Source: Nesterenkonia alba DSM 19423 (GTDB taxonomy: Bacteria; Actinomycetota; Actinomycetes; Actinomycetales; Micrococcaceae). From it: a stretch of DNA of 64,000 nt. Where the stretch lies: contig NZ_ATXP01000001.1 of NCBI RefSeq assembly GCF_000421745.1, positions 124,001-188,000 on the forward strand, written 5' to 3'. Both the position numbers and the translations under genes were made by a program. Below, piece after piece: positions 8,213-15,675 of this stretch (positions within the stretch are counted from its first letter, which is position 1; each line of letters starts with the position of its first letter). The notes beneath the pieces were generated by a model. That model saw only the letters and a program-made list of their open reading frames with translations. It searched no databases and was not told the DNA's origin.

Positions 8213-10045
8213 GTGCCGTCCTGCCCACACCGTCTGTCCGCCACTGCCCTGGCTGCCGCGCTGCTGCTGAGTTCCTGTTCGCCAGAGCCCGACGCCGGTG
8301 ACTCCCCAGAGAGCCCCGGGCTCACCGCTGAAGAACAGGCCGCTGAAGAGCTCGCCGAGCGGGCCGAAGAAATCACCGCGGCTGAAGAACGCATCAACCA
8401 GGCCTTGGCCGGCCCGGATGAGAACCACCGTGATGCCGCCGCGGAGATCGTCTCCGAACTCAGTCTGGACCAGATGGCCGGTCAGGTCATTGTGGGGGAG
8501 TATCACACCACCGATTCCTCGGAGGCCGCCGAACTGGTCGAACAACTGCACCTAGCTGGCATGATCGTCATGGGTGAGAACGTGCCCACCGGGGAGGATG
8601 GCGCAGATCTCGAGCAACTCGCCACCGAGTTGGAGCGTATCCAGCAGGCGGCCGAGCCCCGTGGCTACCCGGCGCTGATTTCGGTGGACCAGGAGGGCGG
8701 CCTGGTGACCCGGATCGGTCAGCCGCTGACCGAATGGCCCGCGCCCATGGCTGCCGGTGCCGCTTACCTCAGTGAGTCAGATGCCGGTCCGGCCGCCCAG
8801 GCCCACCGGTTCATGGCCCAGGATCTGCGCGAACTGGGTTTCACCGCCACCTTCGCCCCACCAGGGGATGTCACCGTCGGTGCCGCTGATCCCACGATCG
8901 GCTCCCGAGCGTTCGGCGCAGACCCGGAGGCGGTCTCCATGTTGGCGGTTCAGGCGGCTCGGGGGCTAGCCGATGCCGGGCTGGCCGGTTCGGTCAAACA
9001 CTTTCCCGGCCACGGGTCAGTCACCGAGGACTCCCACCACACCTTGCCGGTGCAGGACGCGGACTTAGAAGAACTGCAATCCCGCGATTGGGTGCCCTTC
9101 GCCCAGTCCGCCGAGGCGGGGGTGCCCATGGTGATGATGGGTCACATTGAGGTCCCGGCCCTGCAGGCTGGGGTGCCCTCCTCGCTGTCCCCGGCTGCCT
9201 ACCAGGCGTTACGCGATCTGGGGCACGACGGCGTCGTCGTCACCGATGCGATGAACATGGCCGCAGTACTGCAGCACACTGGGGAGACTCACGCTGCAGT
9301 GCAGGCCTTAGCAGCTGGGGCGGACCTCATCCTCATGCCCGCGGACATCCAGGCAGCGCACGCCGGAATCCTCGAGGCCGTGGAGGCAGGCGACCTTGAG
9401 CACCAGCGGCTGACTGAGGCCGCCGAGCGCGTGGTGGCCCTCATGCTCTGGCAGCAAGACTTAGCCGCCGGGGACCTGCACGCCGGACCGGGAGTCGAGC
9501 CGCCGGCAGAACTGATCGACCCGGGGGCAGAGTTCTTCAGCCCACCACCGTGGACTTACCCCGCCCCGGGGAACTGGACCGAACTCGCCGAGGCATCCGA
9601 GGCCGCCGAGACCCCCACCGGGCAGGACCTGACCCGAGGTGAGCTGACCGCAGAGGAGGTTACCGCCCGGCTCGCCAGCGCTTCGGTGACTCTGGTCACC
9701 GGGGAGTGCGGGGCGGACCTCACCGATGAGGGAATCCAGATCCTGGGGGGCACGGAGCAGGATCGAGCCCGCCTGGCAGCCGCGGCTGAAGCCGCCGGTG
9801 TACCGGTGGGCTCCGGGACGGTGGTGACCCTGCTGGGTGGCTCCACCCCGGGCTCGGGAGACGTCGTCGTCGCTCTCGACCGCCCGGAGGTGCTGGCTGA
9901 GGCATCCGCCGAGACCCGTATCGCGCTCTACGGGCGGACCGAGGAGTCCTTCGCCGCGCTCATCGAGGTGCTCACCGGAGCAGAAGCCCCCGGGATGCTA
10001 CCGGTTGAGGTGGGAGACCACCCGCTGGGTCACTCCGCCTGTTGA
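8213..10045 (+). CDS. Glycoside hydrolase family 3 lipoprotein (NagZ-like beta-N-acetylhexosaminidase)
   Basis: This 610-residue exported lipoprotein begins with a signal peptide ending in the lipobox LLSSC (cysteine about 22), then an acidic, helix-prone linker (about 25-75). The GH3 catalytic barrel runs from about 80 to 410. Its NagZ-type signature KHFPGHGSVTEDSHHTLPV carries the catalytic His/Asp pair and VVTDAMNM carries the Asp nucleophile. A C-terminal domain of about 170 residues ends with a GMLPVEVG motif, like the GH3 C-terminal domain. Probable role is removal of terminal N-acetylglucosamine from muropeptides or chitooligosaccharides at the cell surface. The promoter is divergent from the GCS2 gene and the GTG start is probably leaderless. 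Confidence 0.85.
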   Translation: MPSCPHRLSATALAAALLLSSCSPEPDAGDSPESPGLTAEEQAAEELAERAEEITAAEERINQALAGPDENHRDAAAEIVSELSLDQMAGQVIVGEYHTTDSSEAAELVEQLHLAGMIVMGENVPTGEDGADLEQLATELERIQQAAEPRGYPALISVDQEGGLVTRIGQPLTEWPAPMAAGAAYLSESDAGPAAQAHRFMAQDLRELGFTATFAPPGDVTVGAADPTIGSRAFGADPEAVSMLAVQAARGLADAGLAGSVKHFPGHGSVTEDSHHTLPVQDADLEELQSRDWVPFAQSAEAGVPMVMMGHIEVPALQAGVPSSLSPAAYQALRDLGHDGVVVTDAMNMAAVLQHTGETHAAVQALAAGADLILMPADIQAAHAGILEAVEAGDLEHQRLTEAAERVVALMLWQQDLAAGDLHAGPGVEPPAELIDPGAEFFSPPPWTYPAPGNWTELAEASEAAETPTGQDLTRGELTAEEVTARLASASVTLVTGECGADLTDEGIQILGGTEQDRARLAAAAEAAGVPVGSGTVVTLLGGSTPGSGDVVVALDRPEVLAEASAETRIALYGRTEESFAALIEVLTGAEAPGMLPVEVGDHPLGHSAC

Positions 10046-10144
10046 AACGCCTATCGCCTGCGGGATTAGATCACGTCATCATCGTGTTACACGGTAAGCC
10101 TGGTCTTATTCGAGTTATCAGGGTGTTGAAAGGACGTGATTCCC

Positions 10145-11572
10145 ATGCCGGAGATCACCTCCACTGAAGTCGGCCAGCTGGCCCGGTTCGTCCACCAGGC
10201 CGACTACCGCACCATGAGCGACCCCGCGCTGGAACAACTCAAGATCCGCATCCTAGACACCATCGGGGTCGCCATCGGCGCACTGGAGGCCGAACCCACC
10301 ACCGCCATCCGGGATCTGCTCGCTGACCTCGATCCCGAGACGCCACACGGCCCCTTGCAGGCCACGCTCATCGGCGGTGGCCATGCTCCCGCTGACCGTG
10401 CCGCGTTCTACAACTCCGCGCTGAGCCGCTACCTGGACTTCATGGACTCCTACCTGGCCCCAGGGGAGACCAACCACCCCTCCGATAACCTCGGGGCCGT
10501 CCTCGCCGCTGCGGAGGTCAGCCGAGCCAGCGGAGCCGATCTGCTCACCGCCTTGGCCGTGGCCTACCAAGTTCACACCCGGCTGGCTGATGTGGCTCCC
10601 GTGCGGTCCAAAGGCTTCGACCACACCACCCAAGGGACCTACGCCGCCGCAGCCGGAGCCGCCAAAGCGCTGGGGCTCAGCCTGGAACAGACCGCCCACG
10701 CCATGGCCATCGCCGGTACTGCGAACAACGCTCTGCGGGTCACCCGCACCGGGGACCTCTCCCACTGGAAAGGTCTGGCCTACCCGCATGTGGCCAAGGA
10801 GGGTACCTGGGCAGCGCTGCTGGCCCAACGCGGAATCACCGGACCACCGGAGGTCTTCGAAGGCAACAAAGGGTTCAAAGAATCCATCGCCGGGGACTTC
10901 CAGATCGACTGGTCCGCTGAAGACTTAGAGCAGGTCACCCGCACCATCATCAAAAAGCACAATGCGGAGATCCACTCCCAATCCGCCCTCGACGCCGCCC
11001 AACAGGTCCGGGTCGCACTGCATGCCGAAGGTGCCGACGCCGGCGACATCCAGAACATCCTCCTGCGCACCTTTGACGTGGCGTACCACATCATCGGCGG
11101 TGGAGAAGAAGGCGATAAGCGGCACATCCGCACCAAGGAGGAGGCCGACCACTCCCTGCCCTGGATGCTGGCCGCCGTGCTACTCGACGGCGAACTCACC
11201 CCACAGCAGTACCAGCCCGAGCGCATCACCGCCCCGGATGTCCAAACGCTGATGAGCCGTGTTGAGATCATCCCGGACCCGGAACTCAGCCGCCGCTTCC
11301 CCGACTCCATGCCGGCAGACCTGGAAGTCATCCTCAGTGACGGGCGGAGCTTCCGGGCACACCTGGACTCCTACGAAGGATTCCACGACAACCCGCTCGG
11401 CTGGGATGAGGCCCGGCGGAAATTCGACGCACTGGCGACCCCCTACACCACTGCGTCTGAGCGCGAGAAGATCGCCGATGTCGTCGCCCACCTCGAAGAC
11501 CATCGGGTCACCGACCTCACGGGGCTGCTCGCGCACATCCGTCGTGAACCGGCCCACCGGGACCCAGACTGA
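10145..11572 (+). CDS. MmgE/PrpD family protein
   Basis: This 475-residue protein belongs to the MmgE/PrpD superfamily, which includes 2-methylcitrate dehydratase, cis-aconitate decarboxylase and iminodisuccinate epimerase. Family hallmarks are ILDTIGVAIGALEAEP at the N-terminus, RYLDFMDSYLAPGETNHPSDNL (active-site region with DF.D), SKGFDHTTQGTYAAAAGAAKALGL, HWKGLAYPHVAKEG and the C-terminal IHSQSALDAA. ATG 10145 is favoured: AAAGGA at 10129-10134 is well spaced from it and too close to the alternative GTG at 10136. No prpB or prpC lies nearby, so a 2-methylcitrate role is not supported. Its only partner is the ComA-like gene 135 bp downstream. A small dyad, CGTG-TTA-CACG, sits at 10083-10093 upstream. 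Confidence 0.85.
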   Translation: MPEITSTEVGQLARFVHQADYRTMSDPALEQLKIRILDTIGVAIGALEAEPTTAIRDLLADLDPETPHGPLQATLIGGGHAPADRAAFYNSALSRYLDFMDSYLAPGETNHPSDNLGAVLAAAEVSRASGADLLTALAVAYQVHTRLADVAPVRSKGFDHTTQGTYAAAAGAAKALGLSLEQTAHAMAIAGTANNALRVTRTGDLSHWKGLAYPHVAKEGTWAALLAQRGITGPPEVFEGNKGFKESIAGDFQIDWSAEDLEQVTRTIIKKHNAEIHSQSALDAAQQVRVALHAEGADAGDIQNILLRTFDVAYHIIGGGEEGDKRHIRTKEEADHSLPWMLAAVLLDGELTPQQYQPERITAPDVQTLMSRVEIIPDPELSRRFPDSMPADLEVILSDGRSFRAHLDSYEGFHDNPLGWDEARRKFDALATPYTTASEREKIADVVAHLEDHRVTDLTGLLAHIRREPAHRDPD

Positions 11573-11594
11573 GCCCCGGCGCTACTGCCCATCC

Positions 11595-11633
11595 CCGGCA
11601 CCACTGCCCGGCACCACTGCCCAGCACCGGTGC
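11595..11633 (+). repeat. Three tandem 13-bp repeats in the prpD-comA gap
   Basis: CCGGCACCACTGC occurs at 11595-11607 and 11608-11620, followed by a variant copy CCAGCACCGGTGC at 11621-11633. Further on, the 9-mer CCCATCGAA occurs twice, 13 bp apart (11645-11653 and 11658-11666). The equal 13-bp period may be coincidence or may mark a binding array. Confidence 0.55.
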
Positions 11634-11707
11634 CTGAGCCATCCCCCATCGAACCCACCCATCGAATAGTCAAAATCCACCCCCGAGTAGTGAAAGGAGG
11701 ACCACTG

Positions 11708-12541
11708 ATGAGCACCACCGCCCACACCGTGTCCTTCGACTTCGTCCCCCGGGCCCACCGGCCCGCCAAACCCCGCAGCCACGGACTCACCGAGATCCGA
11801 GCTCCGTACTACACCACCTTCGGCACCCGACACCTGCAGGATGTCTTCGACGTCGCCGGCCAGTGGATCGACGGCATCAAATGGGCCGGCGGATCCTTCG
11901 CTCTGCTGCCCACCGAGCAGGTCCGGGCCTTCTCTGAGATCGCCCACGCCCACGACGCCTACGTCTCCTCCGGCGGGTGGATCGAAACCGTGTTGCGCTA
12001 CGGAGACGACGCCGTCGACCACTACCTCAAAGAGGCCAAGGAAGTCGGGTTCGACGTCATCGAGATCTCCACCGGGTTCATCATGCTGCCGGCCTCCGGG
12101 CTGGAACGGCTCGTGGAGAAAGTCACCCGAGCCGGGCTGAAAGCCAAGCCCGAACTCGGCATCCAGATCGGCTCCGGAGGAGACTCCACAGAAGAGGAAC
12201 TCGCCGCCGAAGGAGCCAAGGACATCGGAGACCTCATCGACCGCGGCAAGCGAGCCCTGGACGCTGGTGCGGAGATCATCATGATCGAGTCCGAGGGCAT
12301 CACTGAGAACGTGCGCGAATGGAACACCGGGGCCGCTGCGGCCATCATGAACGGGCTCGGGATTGAGAACGTGATGTTCGAGGCCGCGGATCCGCCGGTC
12401 TTCGAGTGGTACATCAAGAACTACGGCAATGAGGTCAACCTCTTTGTGGACCACTCCCAGGTGCTGCAACTGGAAGGTCTGCGGCAAAACATCTGGGGTA
12501 ATAAGTCCACCTGGGGTCGGGTTATCAACCCCGCCGCCTGA
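11708..12541 (+). CDS. ComA-family (phosphosulfolactate synthase-like) protein
   Basis: This 277-residue TIM-barrel protein is related to ComA, which adds sulfite to phosphoenolpyruvate to give phosphosulfolactate. Recognisable elements are RHLQDVFDVAGQWIDGIKWAGGS, the SSGGWIETVL strand, FDVIEISTGFIMLP, ELGIQIGSGGD and GAEIIMIESEGIT with FEAADPPVFEWYIK near the end. ATG 11708 has a strong AAAGGAGGA upstream, which is why the longer reading from 11630 is rejected. Bacterial homologues are widely annotated as phosphosulfolactate synthase, but neither ComB nor ComC, nor any coenzyme M gene, is nearby. The reaction is therefore unproven. A perfect terminator hairpin follows at 12570-12603. Confidence 0.8.
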   Translation: MSTTAHTVSFDFVPRAHRPAKPRSHGLTEIRAPYYTTFGTRHLQDVFDVAGQWIDGIKWAGGSFALLPTEQVRAFSEIAHAHDAYVSSGGWIETVLRYGDDAVDHYLKEAKEVGFDVIEISTGFIMLPASGLERLVEKVTRAGLKAKPELGIQIGSGGDSTEEELAAEGAKDIGDLIDRGKRALDAGAEIIMIESEGITENVREWNTGAAAAIMNGLGIENVMFEAADPPVFEWYIKNYGNEVNLFVDHSQVLQLEGLRQNIWGNKSTWGRVINPAA

Positions 12542-12569
12542 GCCCCTTCACCGCTGAGCTTGGCCTTGA

Positions 12570-12603
12570 GGCGCAGGCTGCATGCCCCCGTGCAGCCTGC
12601 GCC
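12570..12603 (+). terminator. Hairpin terminator after the ComA-like gene
   Basis: GGCGCAGGCTGCA (12570-12582) pairs perfectly with TGCAGCCTGCGCC (12591-12603) around an 8-nt loop. There is no T-run, but the 13-bp GC-rich stem separates the prpD-comA unit from the copper genes. Confidence 0.65.
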
Positions 12604-12610
12604 GGAAGCT

Positions 12611-12627
12611 TTCTACACCCTGTAGAA
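12611..12627. promoter_or_regulatory. TTCTACA-N3-TGTAGAA operator before the copper genes
   Basis: TTCTACA-CCC-TGTAGAA is a perfect dyad with 7-bp arms. Its right arm overlaps the -10 box TAGAAT (12623-12628), so a bound protein would block the promoter. The identical arms recur upstream of hemQ at 45919-45935. A TACA/TGTA core is typical of operators of the BlaI/MecI/CopY family; no such regulator is encoded in this window. Confidence 0.7.
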
Positions 12628-12628
12628 T
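12623..12628 (+). promoter_or_regulatory. -10 box of the His-rich membrane protein gene
   Basis: TAGAAT is followed by 7 nt and the ATG at 12636, with no ribosome binding site, indicating a leaderless transcript that starts inside or beside the operator. Confidence 0.55.
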
Positions 12629-12635
12629 CCGGGAC

Positions 12636-13265
12636 ATGTCAGCCTCCGCGGTCTCCGGTGCAGCGCGTGTGCTGCGGGGTGGGCTCACCGCCTCGGCCGC
12701 AGTGGGTTCAGCGGCCTTGGCACATACCGCAGCGGGCCACCATAGCCCCCATGGCGTCGTCGTACTCTTGGCGTTGCTGGTGGCCGTGCCGATCAGTACT
12801 GCCTTGTCCTCGGTCCGCCTCAGCCGCAGGCGCCTGGCCGCAGCCGTGGTGGCCAGCCAGGCACTGCTGCACGGATTGTTCGCCCTCTTCCCCGCCGCAA
12901 CGGCTTCCTCTGTGCAGGTCAGTTCACCGGCAGCCGGACACGCCCACCACGAAAGCCTCAGCCTGGTGTCGGCAGCTGGGGGCCCCACCGGGGCAGCCGA
13001 ACACCTCGCCCATTCCAGTGATGCGACCATGCTCGCTGCTCACGTGCTGGCCGCCGCGGTGACCTACGCGGTATTGCGCCATGGCGAAGTGCTGCTGGCC
13101 GCATTGGCCGATGCACTCGGTGTCAGCCCCGCGGTCCTGGAGGTACCGGACAAAGCTCCTACACCGAGCCCACGGCTGCCCCAGTGGCCCGCGGTGGTTC
13201 CCCTGCGTGATGAACTCTGGTTGGGCCGCAGTCCCCGTACTCTGCGCGGTCCACCGGTCTGGTGA
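12636..13265 (+). CDS. His-rich four-helix membrane protein of unknown function, copper-associated
   Basis: I do not recognise a named family. The 209-residue product has about four hydrophobic segments (roughly 12-32, 38-58, 64-86 and 128-150). Three histidine clusters lie in or beside loops: HTAAGHHSPH near 30, HAHHE near 100 and HLAHSS near 120. Such clusters suggest metal binding on the outer face. A basic, proline-rich tail follows. ATG 12636 is chosen because it lies 7 nt after a TAGAAT box; an upstream extension would be buried in the terminator hairpin. The gene precedes a CopC-domain gene by 74 bp and is likely co-transcribed with it, so a role in copper handling is inferred. Confidence 0.7.
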   Translation: MSASAVSGAARVLRGGLTASAAVGSAALAHTAAGHHSPHGVVVLLALLVAVPISTALSSVRLSRRRLAAAVVASQALLHGLFALFPAATASSVQVSSPAAGHAHHESLSLVSAAGGPTGAAEHLAHSSDATMLAAHVLAAAVTYAVLRHGEVLLAALADALGVSPAVLEVPDKAPTPSPRLPQWPAVVPLRDELWLGRSPRTLRGPPVW

Positions 13266-13339
13266 GGACCCCACCCTCCCGTGCGGCTTTCAGGTACCGC
13301 CTGAGCCGCAGAACCATCACCAGACCAAAGGACACACCA

Positions 13340-14014
13340 ATGACCATCACCTACAACACCCCTGCCCGCATGCCCGCACTCCTGACACTGAGTGCAGGTG
13401 CGGCCCTAGCCCTCGGTGGGCTGAGCATCACCCCCGCCTACGCCCATGACACGCTCATCGCCTCCACCCCGGAAGAGGGTGAGGTCCTGGAGGAATCCCC
13501 CGATGAGGTGGTGCTGGAATTCTCCGGTGCCGGCCTCACCGTGGGGGATGCCGTCACCAATGACATCTGGGTTCTCGACACCGACGGGGAGAACTGGGCC
13601 TCCGAGGATCCCGCTGAGGTCGACGGCAACATCATGAGCACCGATATCCCCGAACCATTACCGGACGGGGAGTATGAGGTCCTCTACCGGGTGGTTTACT
13701 CCGACGGGCACGACGAAGAGCTCAGCTTCAGCTTCGAGGTCGAGGCCGGGGAGGAAGACGCCACCGAGGAAGACGAGCAGGACGAGGCCACCGAGGAGGA
13801 GACCTCCGAAGCGGCCACCGAAGAGGAGACCGACACCGCGGAGGAGGACACTCCCGCAGAAGAGGAAACCGAGTCCCCTCAGACCGAACAGACCGCTGAG
13901 GAGTCCGAGACCTCAGCGTGGATCCCGTTGGCGATCGGTGCCGGTGTGCTGGGCCTTCTCGCCGTGGTCGGCGTGCTCATCCGCCACAAGATGAAGGGCA
14001 CCACCGAGGACTGA
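13340..14014 (+). CDS. CopC-domain copper-binding protein, membrane-anchored
   Basis: The 224-residue exported protein has a signal peptide ending at about AYA-H, so the mature N-terminus would be the His used by CopC proteins to bind Cu(II). The CopC domain covers about 35-140 and includes STPEEGEVLEESPDEVVLEFSG and VVYSDGHDEELSFSFEV, whose DGH supplies a second conserved His. It is followed by a 55-residue Glu/Thr-rich acidic linker (about 140-195), one transmembrane helix (about 197-217) and a short basic tail. ATG 13340 has AAAGGA at suitable spacing; longer readings lack one. It is probably co-expressed with the His-rich membrane protein upstream under the TTCTACA operator. Confidence 0.88.
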   Translation: MTITYNTPARMPALLTLSAGAALALGGLSITPAYAHDTLIASTPEEGEVLEESPDEVVLEFSGAGLTVGDAVTNDIWVLDTDGENWASEDPAEVDGNIMSTDIPEPLPDGEYEVLYRVVYSDGHDEELSFSFEVEAGEEDATEEDEQDEATEEETSEAATEEETDTAEEDTPAEEETESPQTEQTAEESETSAWIPLAIGAGVLGLLAVVGVLIRHKMKGTTED

Positions 14015-14074
14015 GGCCAACGGCCTCCATTCCATGAGCTGACCCGCTGCATGCGGTGTCCTGAATGCGGTGCC

Positions 14075-14121
14075 CTGAGTGCGGCGGTTGAGTGGCGTGT
14101 TGTGCTCGCCGCCGCACTCAG
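14075..14121. terminator. Bidirectional hairpin between copC and the methyltransferase gene
   Basis: A 13-bp perfect stem (14075-14087 with 14109-14121, arm CTGAGTGCGGCGG) encloses a 21-nt loop. It lies between convergent genes and its right arm includes the stop codon of the minus-strand gene. No T-run is present. Confidence 0.55.
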
Positions 14122-15533
14122 ACCGGTTCCACCACAGCGGCGAAACGCTCCGGGCCGATGCGTACCAGAATGAAGACAGCGTGGCGGGGTTCCCTGCCCC
14201 GCCGCTTCTTCGGCAGAATGGTGGACCGCAGCTGTTCGGGTACGACGTCGACCCCCCGCTTTTTGATCTCCACACTGGTGATCTGATGTTCTGCGCACCA
14301 GCGGGCCAGCCGCTTGGGGGAGTAGGGCATCACCTCCAGGATCCGGTAGCCGCGCGCCAAGGGAGCTTCCCCTGCCGGCGCCGAGGTGTGGGGGAGGCTG
14401 AAGTAGGCGATGTGCTCATCCAGTAGTCGCCCTCCCCAGGTTTCGGCGAGGTCAGCGACGAGACCGGCACGGATGACCGCCGGATCCGGTTCGTAGAGCA
14501 CACCGGTAAGCCCGTCGGGGCCGGCCGGGGCAGGCTCGGGGCCGGAACCGAAGTCCTCGGTCGAGGTCAGCTCGGCACTGTGGTGGGTATTCGGCTGCTG
14601 GATGTTCGGCCCAGGCTGTTTCTCACGCGGTGTAGTGGTTCGGCTAGTCAGCACCGTAGCGGCCCGACGGATGAGCCGACTAGTGTCTTCGGGCTCCGCG
14701 GAGTGTTCAGAGTCTGCTGCGGGCGCGGAGCCTGCTGTATGGCGGGGCAGAGTTCTCCGTCGGCAGAGAGCATTGAACCACAGGACGACCTCCACCAGCT
14801 CACCATCGATGCTGACCCATTCGGCCTCGCAGTCAGCGGGGATCACCTCGTGGGGGATCCCGGGACCCAGCTTGACCCCCAGGGGTACACCGTTGGCCGC
14901 CACGGCGGTGATGAAACTCAGCGGCGGGGAGAATTCCTCGGGATTCCATAGGCGTGAGCGCCGGTTCCGGCGCGCCGGGTCGAGCCACACACCCCACGGG
15001 GCCTGAGCCTGCTCCTGACGCGGTACGGGATCCGTCTGGCGCACCAGCCCATGCGCGGCCGCCCACTGCTCGGCTGTGGTGTGCAGTACCTCCGCCTGCG
15101 GGAAGGGGGCCAGGTTATGGGCGGCAATCCACGCCGTGTGTGCATCGGCCTCCACGGCTGTGACCTCCAGTCCAGCCTCGGCCAGTGCCATGGCATCGGC
15201 CCCGAGCCCACACCCTAAATCCGCCACACGAGGGACCCCGGCTGTGGCGAACCGTTCAGCATGTCGCAGTGCTACAGGCCAGCGGGTGGCCTGCTCCAAT
15301 CCGGTGGGAGTGAAAAGCATGCGCTCGGCCCGGTCACCGAACTTGCCGCGGGCATCCCGGCGCAGCCGGGCTTGGGTGAGCACGGCGGCGACCGTCTGTG
15401 GATCCCACCCCTGTTTCCGCAGTGTGATGTTTGTCTCGTCAGCGGCGTCCTCGGTGTATTCCTCCAGTGAATCCAGAAGCTGCAGTGCCTGGTCAGAGAG
15501 GGCGGGATGGTGCGGATCGCCGGTATCAACCAC
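14118..15533 (-). CDS. Class I SAM-dependent methyltransferase with THUMP-like C-terminal domain
   Basis: The 471-residue protein has an N-terminal helical region (1-95) followed by a Rossmann methyltransferase core. The SAM-binding motif VADLGCGLGADAMALAEAG is at about 100-120, and VTAVEADAH and GVWLDPARRNRR (DPAR motif) follow. The C-terminal region ends in a THUMP-like segment (TSVEIKKRGVDVVPEQLR). The family is widespread in actinobacteria, probably acts on RNA, and its substrate is unknown. Between the domains lies an unusual disordered stretch of about 90 residues (ETTS/Pro/Gln-rich, about 285-370). The GTG start at 15533 lies 6 nt after a TACCCT box, so it is probably leaderless. Confidence 0.82.
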   Translation of the reverse strand: MVDTGDPHHPALSDQALQLLDSLEEYTEDAADETNITLRKQGWDPQTVAAVLTQARLRRDARGKFGDRAERMLFTPTGLEQATRWPVALRHAERFATAGVPRVADLGCGLGADAMALAEAGLEVTAVEADAHTAWIAAHNLAPFPQAEVLHTTAEQWAAAHGLVRQTDPVPRQEQAQAPWGVWLDPARRNRRSRLWNPEEFSPPLSFITAVAANGVPLGVKLGPGIPHEVIPADCEAEWVSIDGELVEVVLWFNALCRRRTLPRHTAGSAPAADSEHSAEPEDTSRLIRRAATVLTSRTTTPREKQPGPNIQQPNTHHSAELTSTEDFGSGPEPAPAGPDGLTGVLYEPDPAVIRAGLVADLAETWGGRLLDEHIAYFSLPHTSAPAGEAPLARGYRILEVMPYSPKRLARWCAEHQITSVEIKKRGVDVVPEQLRSTILPKKRRGREPRHAVFILVRIGPERFAAVVEPV

Positions 15534-15539
15534 GGCCTC

Positions 15540-15545
15540 AGGGTA
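15540..15545 (-). promoter_or_regulatory. -10 box of the THUMP-like methyltransferase gene
   Basis: TACCCT on the minus strand, then six bases (GAGGCC) and GTG 15533. This is the same leaderless arrangement as at 4307 and 8213. Confidence 0.45.
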
Positions 15546-15630
15546 TCGCGGGGTGATGCCGCGCCGGCGATGTCACGGAACGACATCGACCTTGCAGCCT
15601 CATTAGGGAAGAGCTAGGGTTCTATTCAGC

Positions 15631-15649
15631 TTAGGACAGGCTAAGTCGA
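15631..15649 (+). promoter_or_regulatory. DtxR/IdeR-like iron box before the siderophore-binding gene
   Basis: TTAGGACAGGCTAAGTCGA matches 13 of 19 positions of the DtxR/IdeR consensus, including TTAGG and AGGCTAA. It is embedded in a wider dyad with arms ATTCAGCTTAG and CTAAGTCGAAT. It lies 27 bp upstream of the ATG, so iron-dependent repression is likely. Confidence 0.65.
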
Positions 15650-15675
15650 ATAATGACCAAGGAAGGTACCCTTCG

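Noticed and set aside
11630-11707. Longer ComA-like protein from 11630
   Set aside because: ATG 11708 has an excellent AAAGGAGGA site and the upstream codons are Pro/His-rich repeat sequence.
10145-12541. Coenzyme M or methylcitrate pathway
   Set aside because: Only one homologue of each pathway is present (ComA-like, PrpD-like); ComB, ComC, PrpB and PrpC are not nearby.
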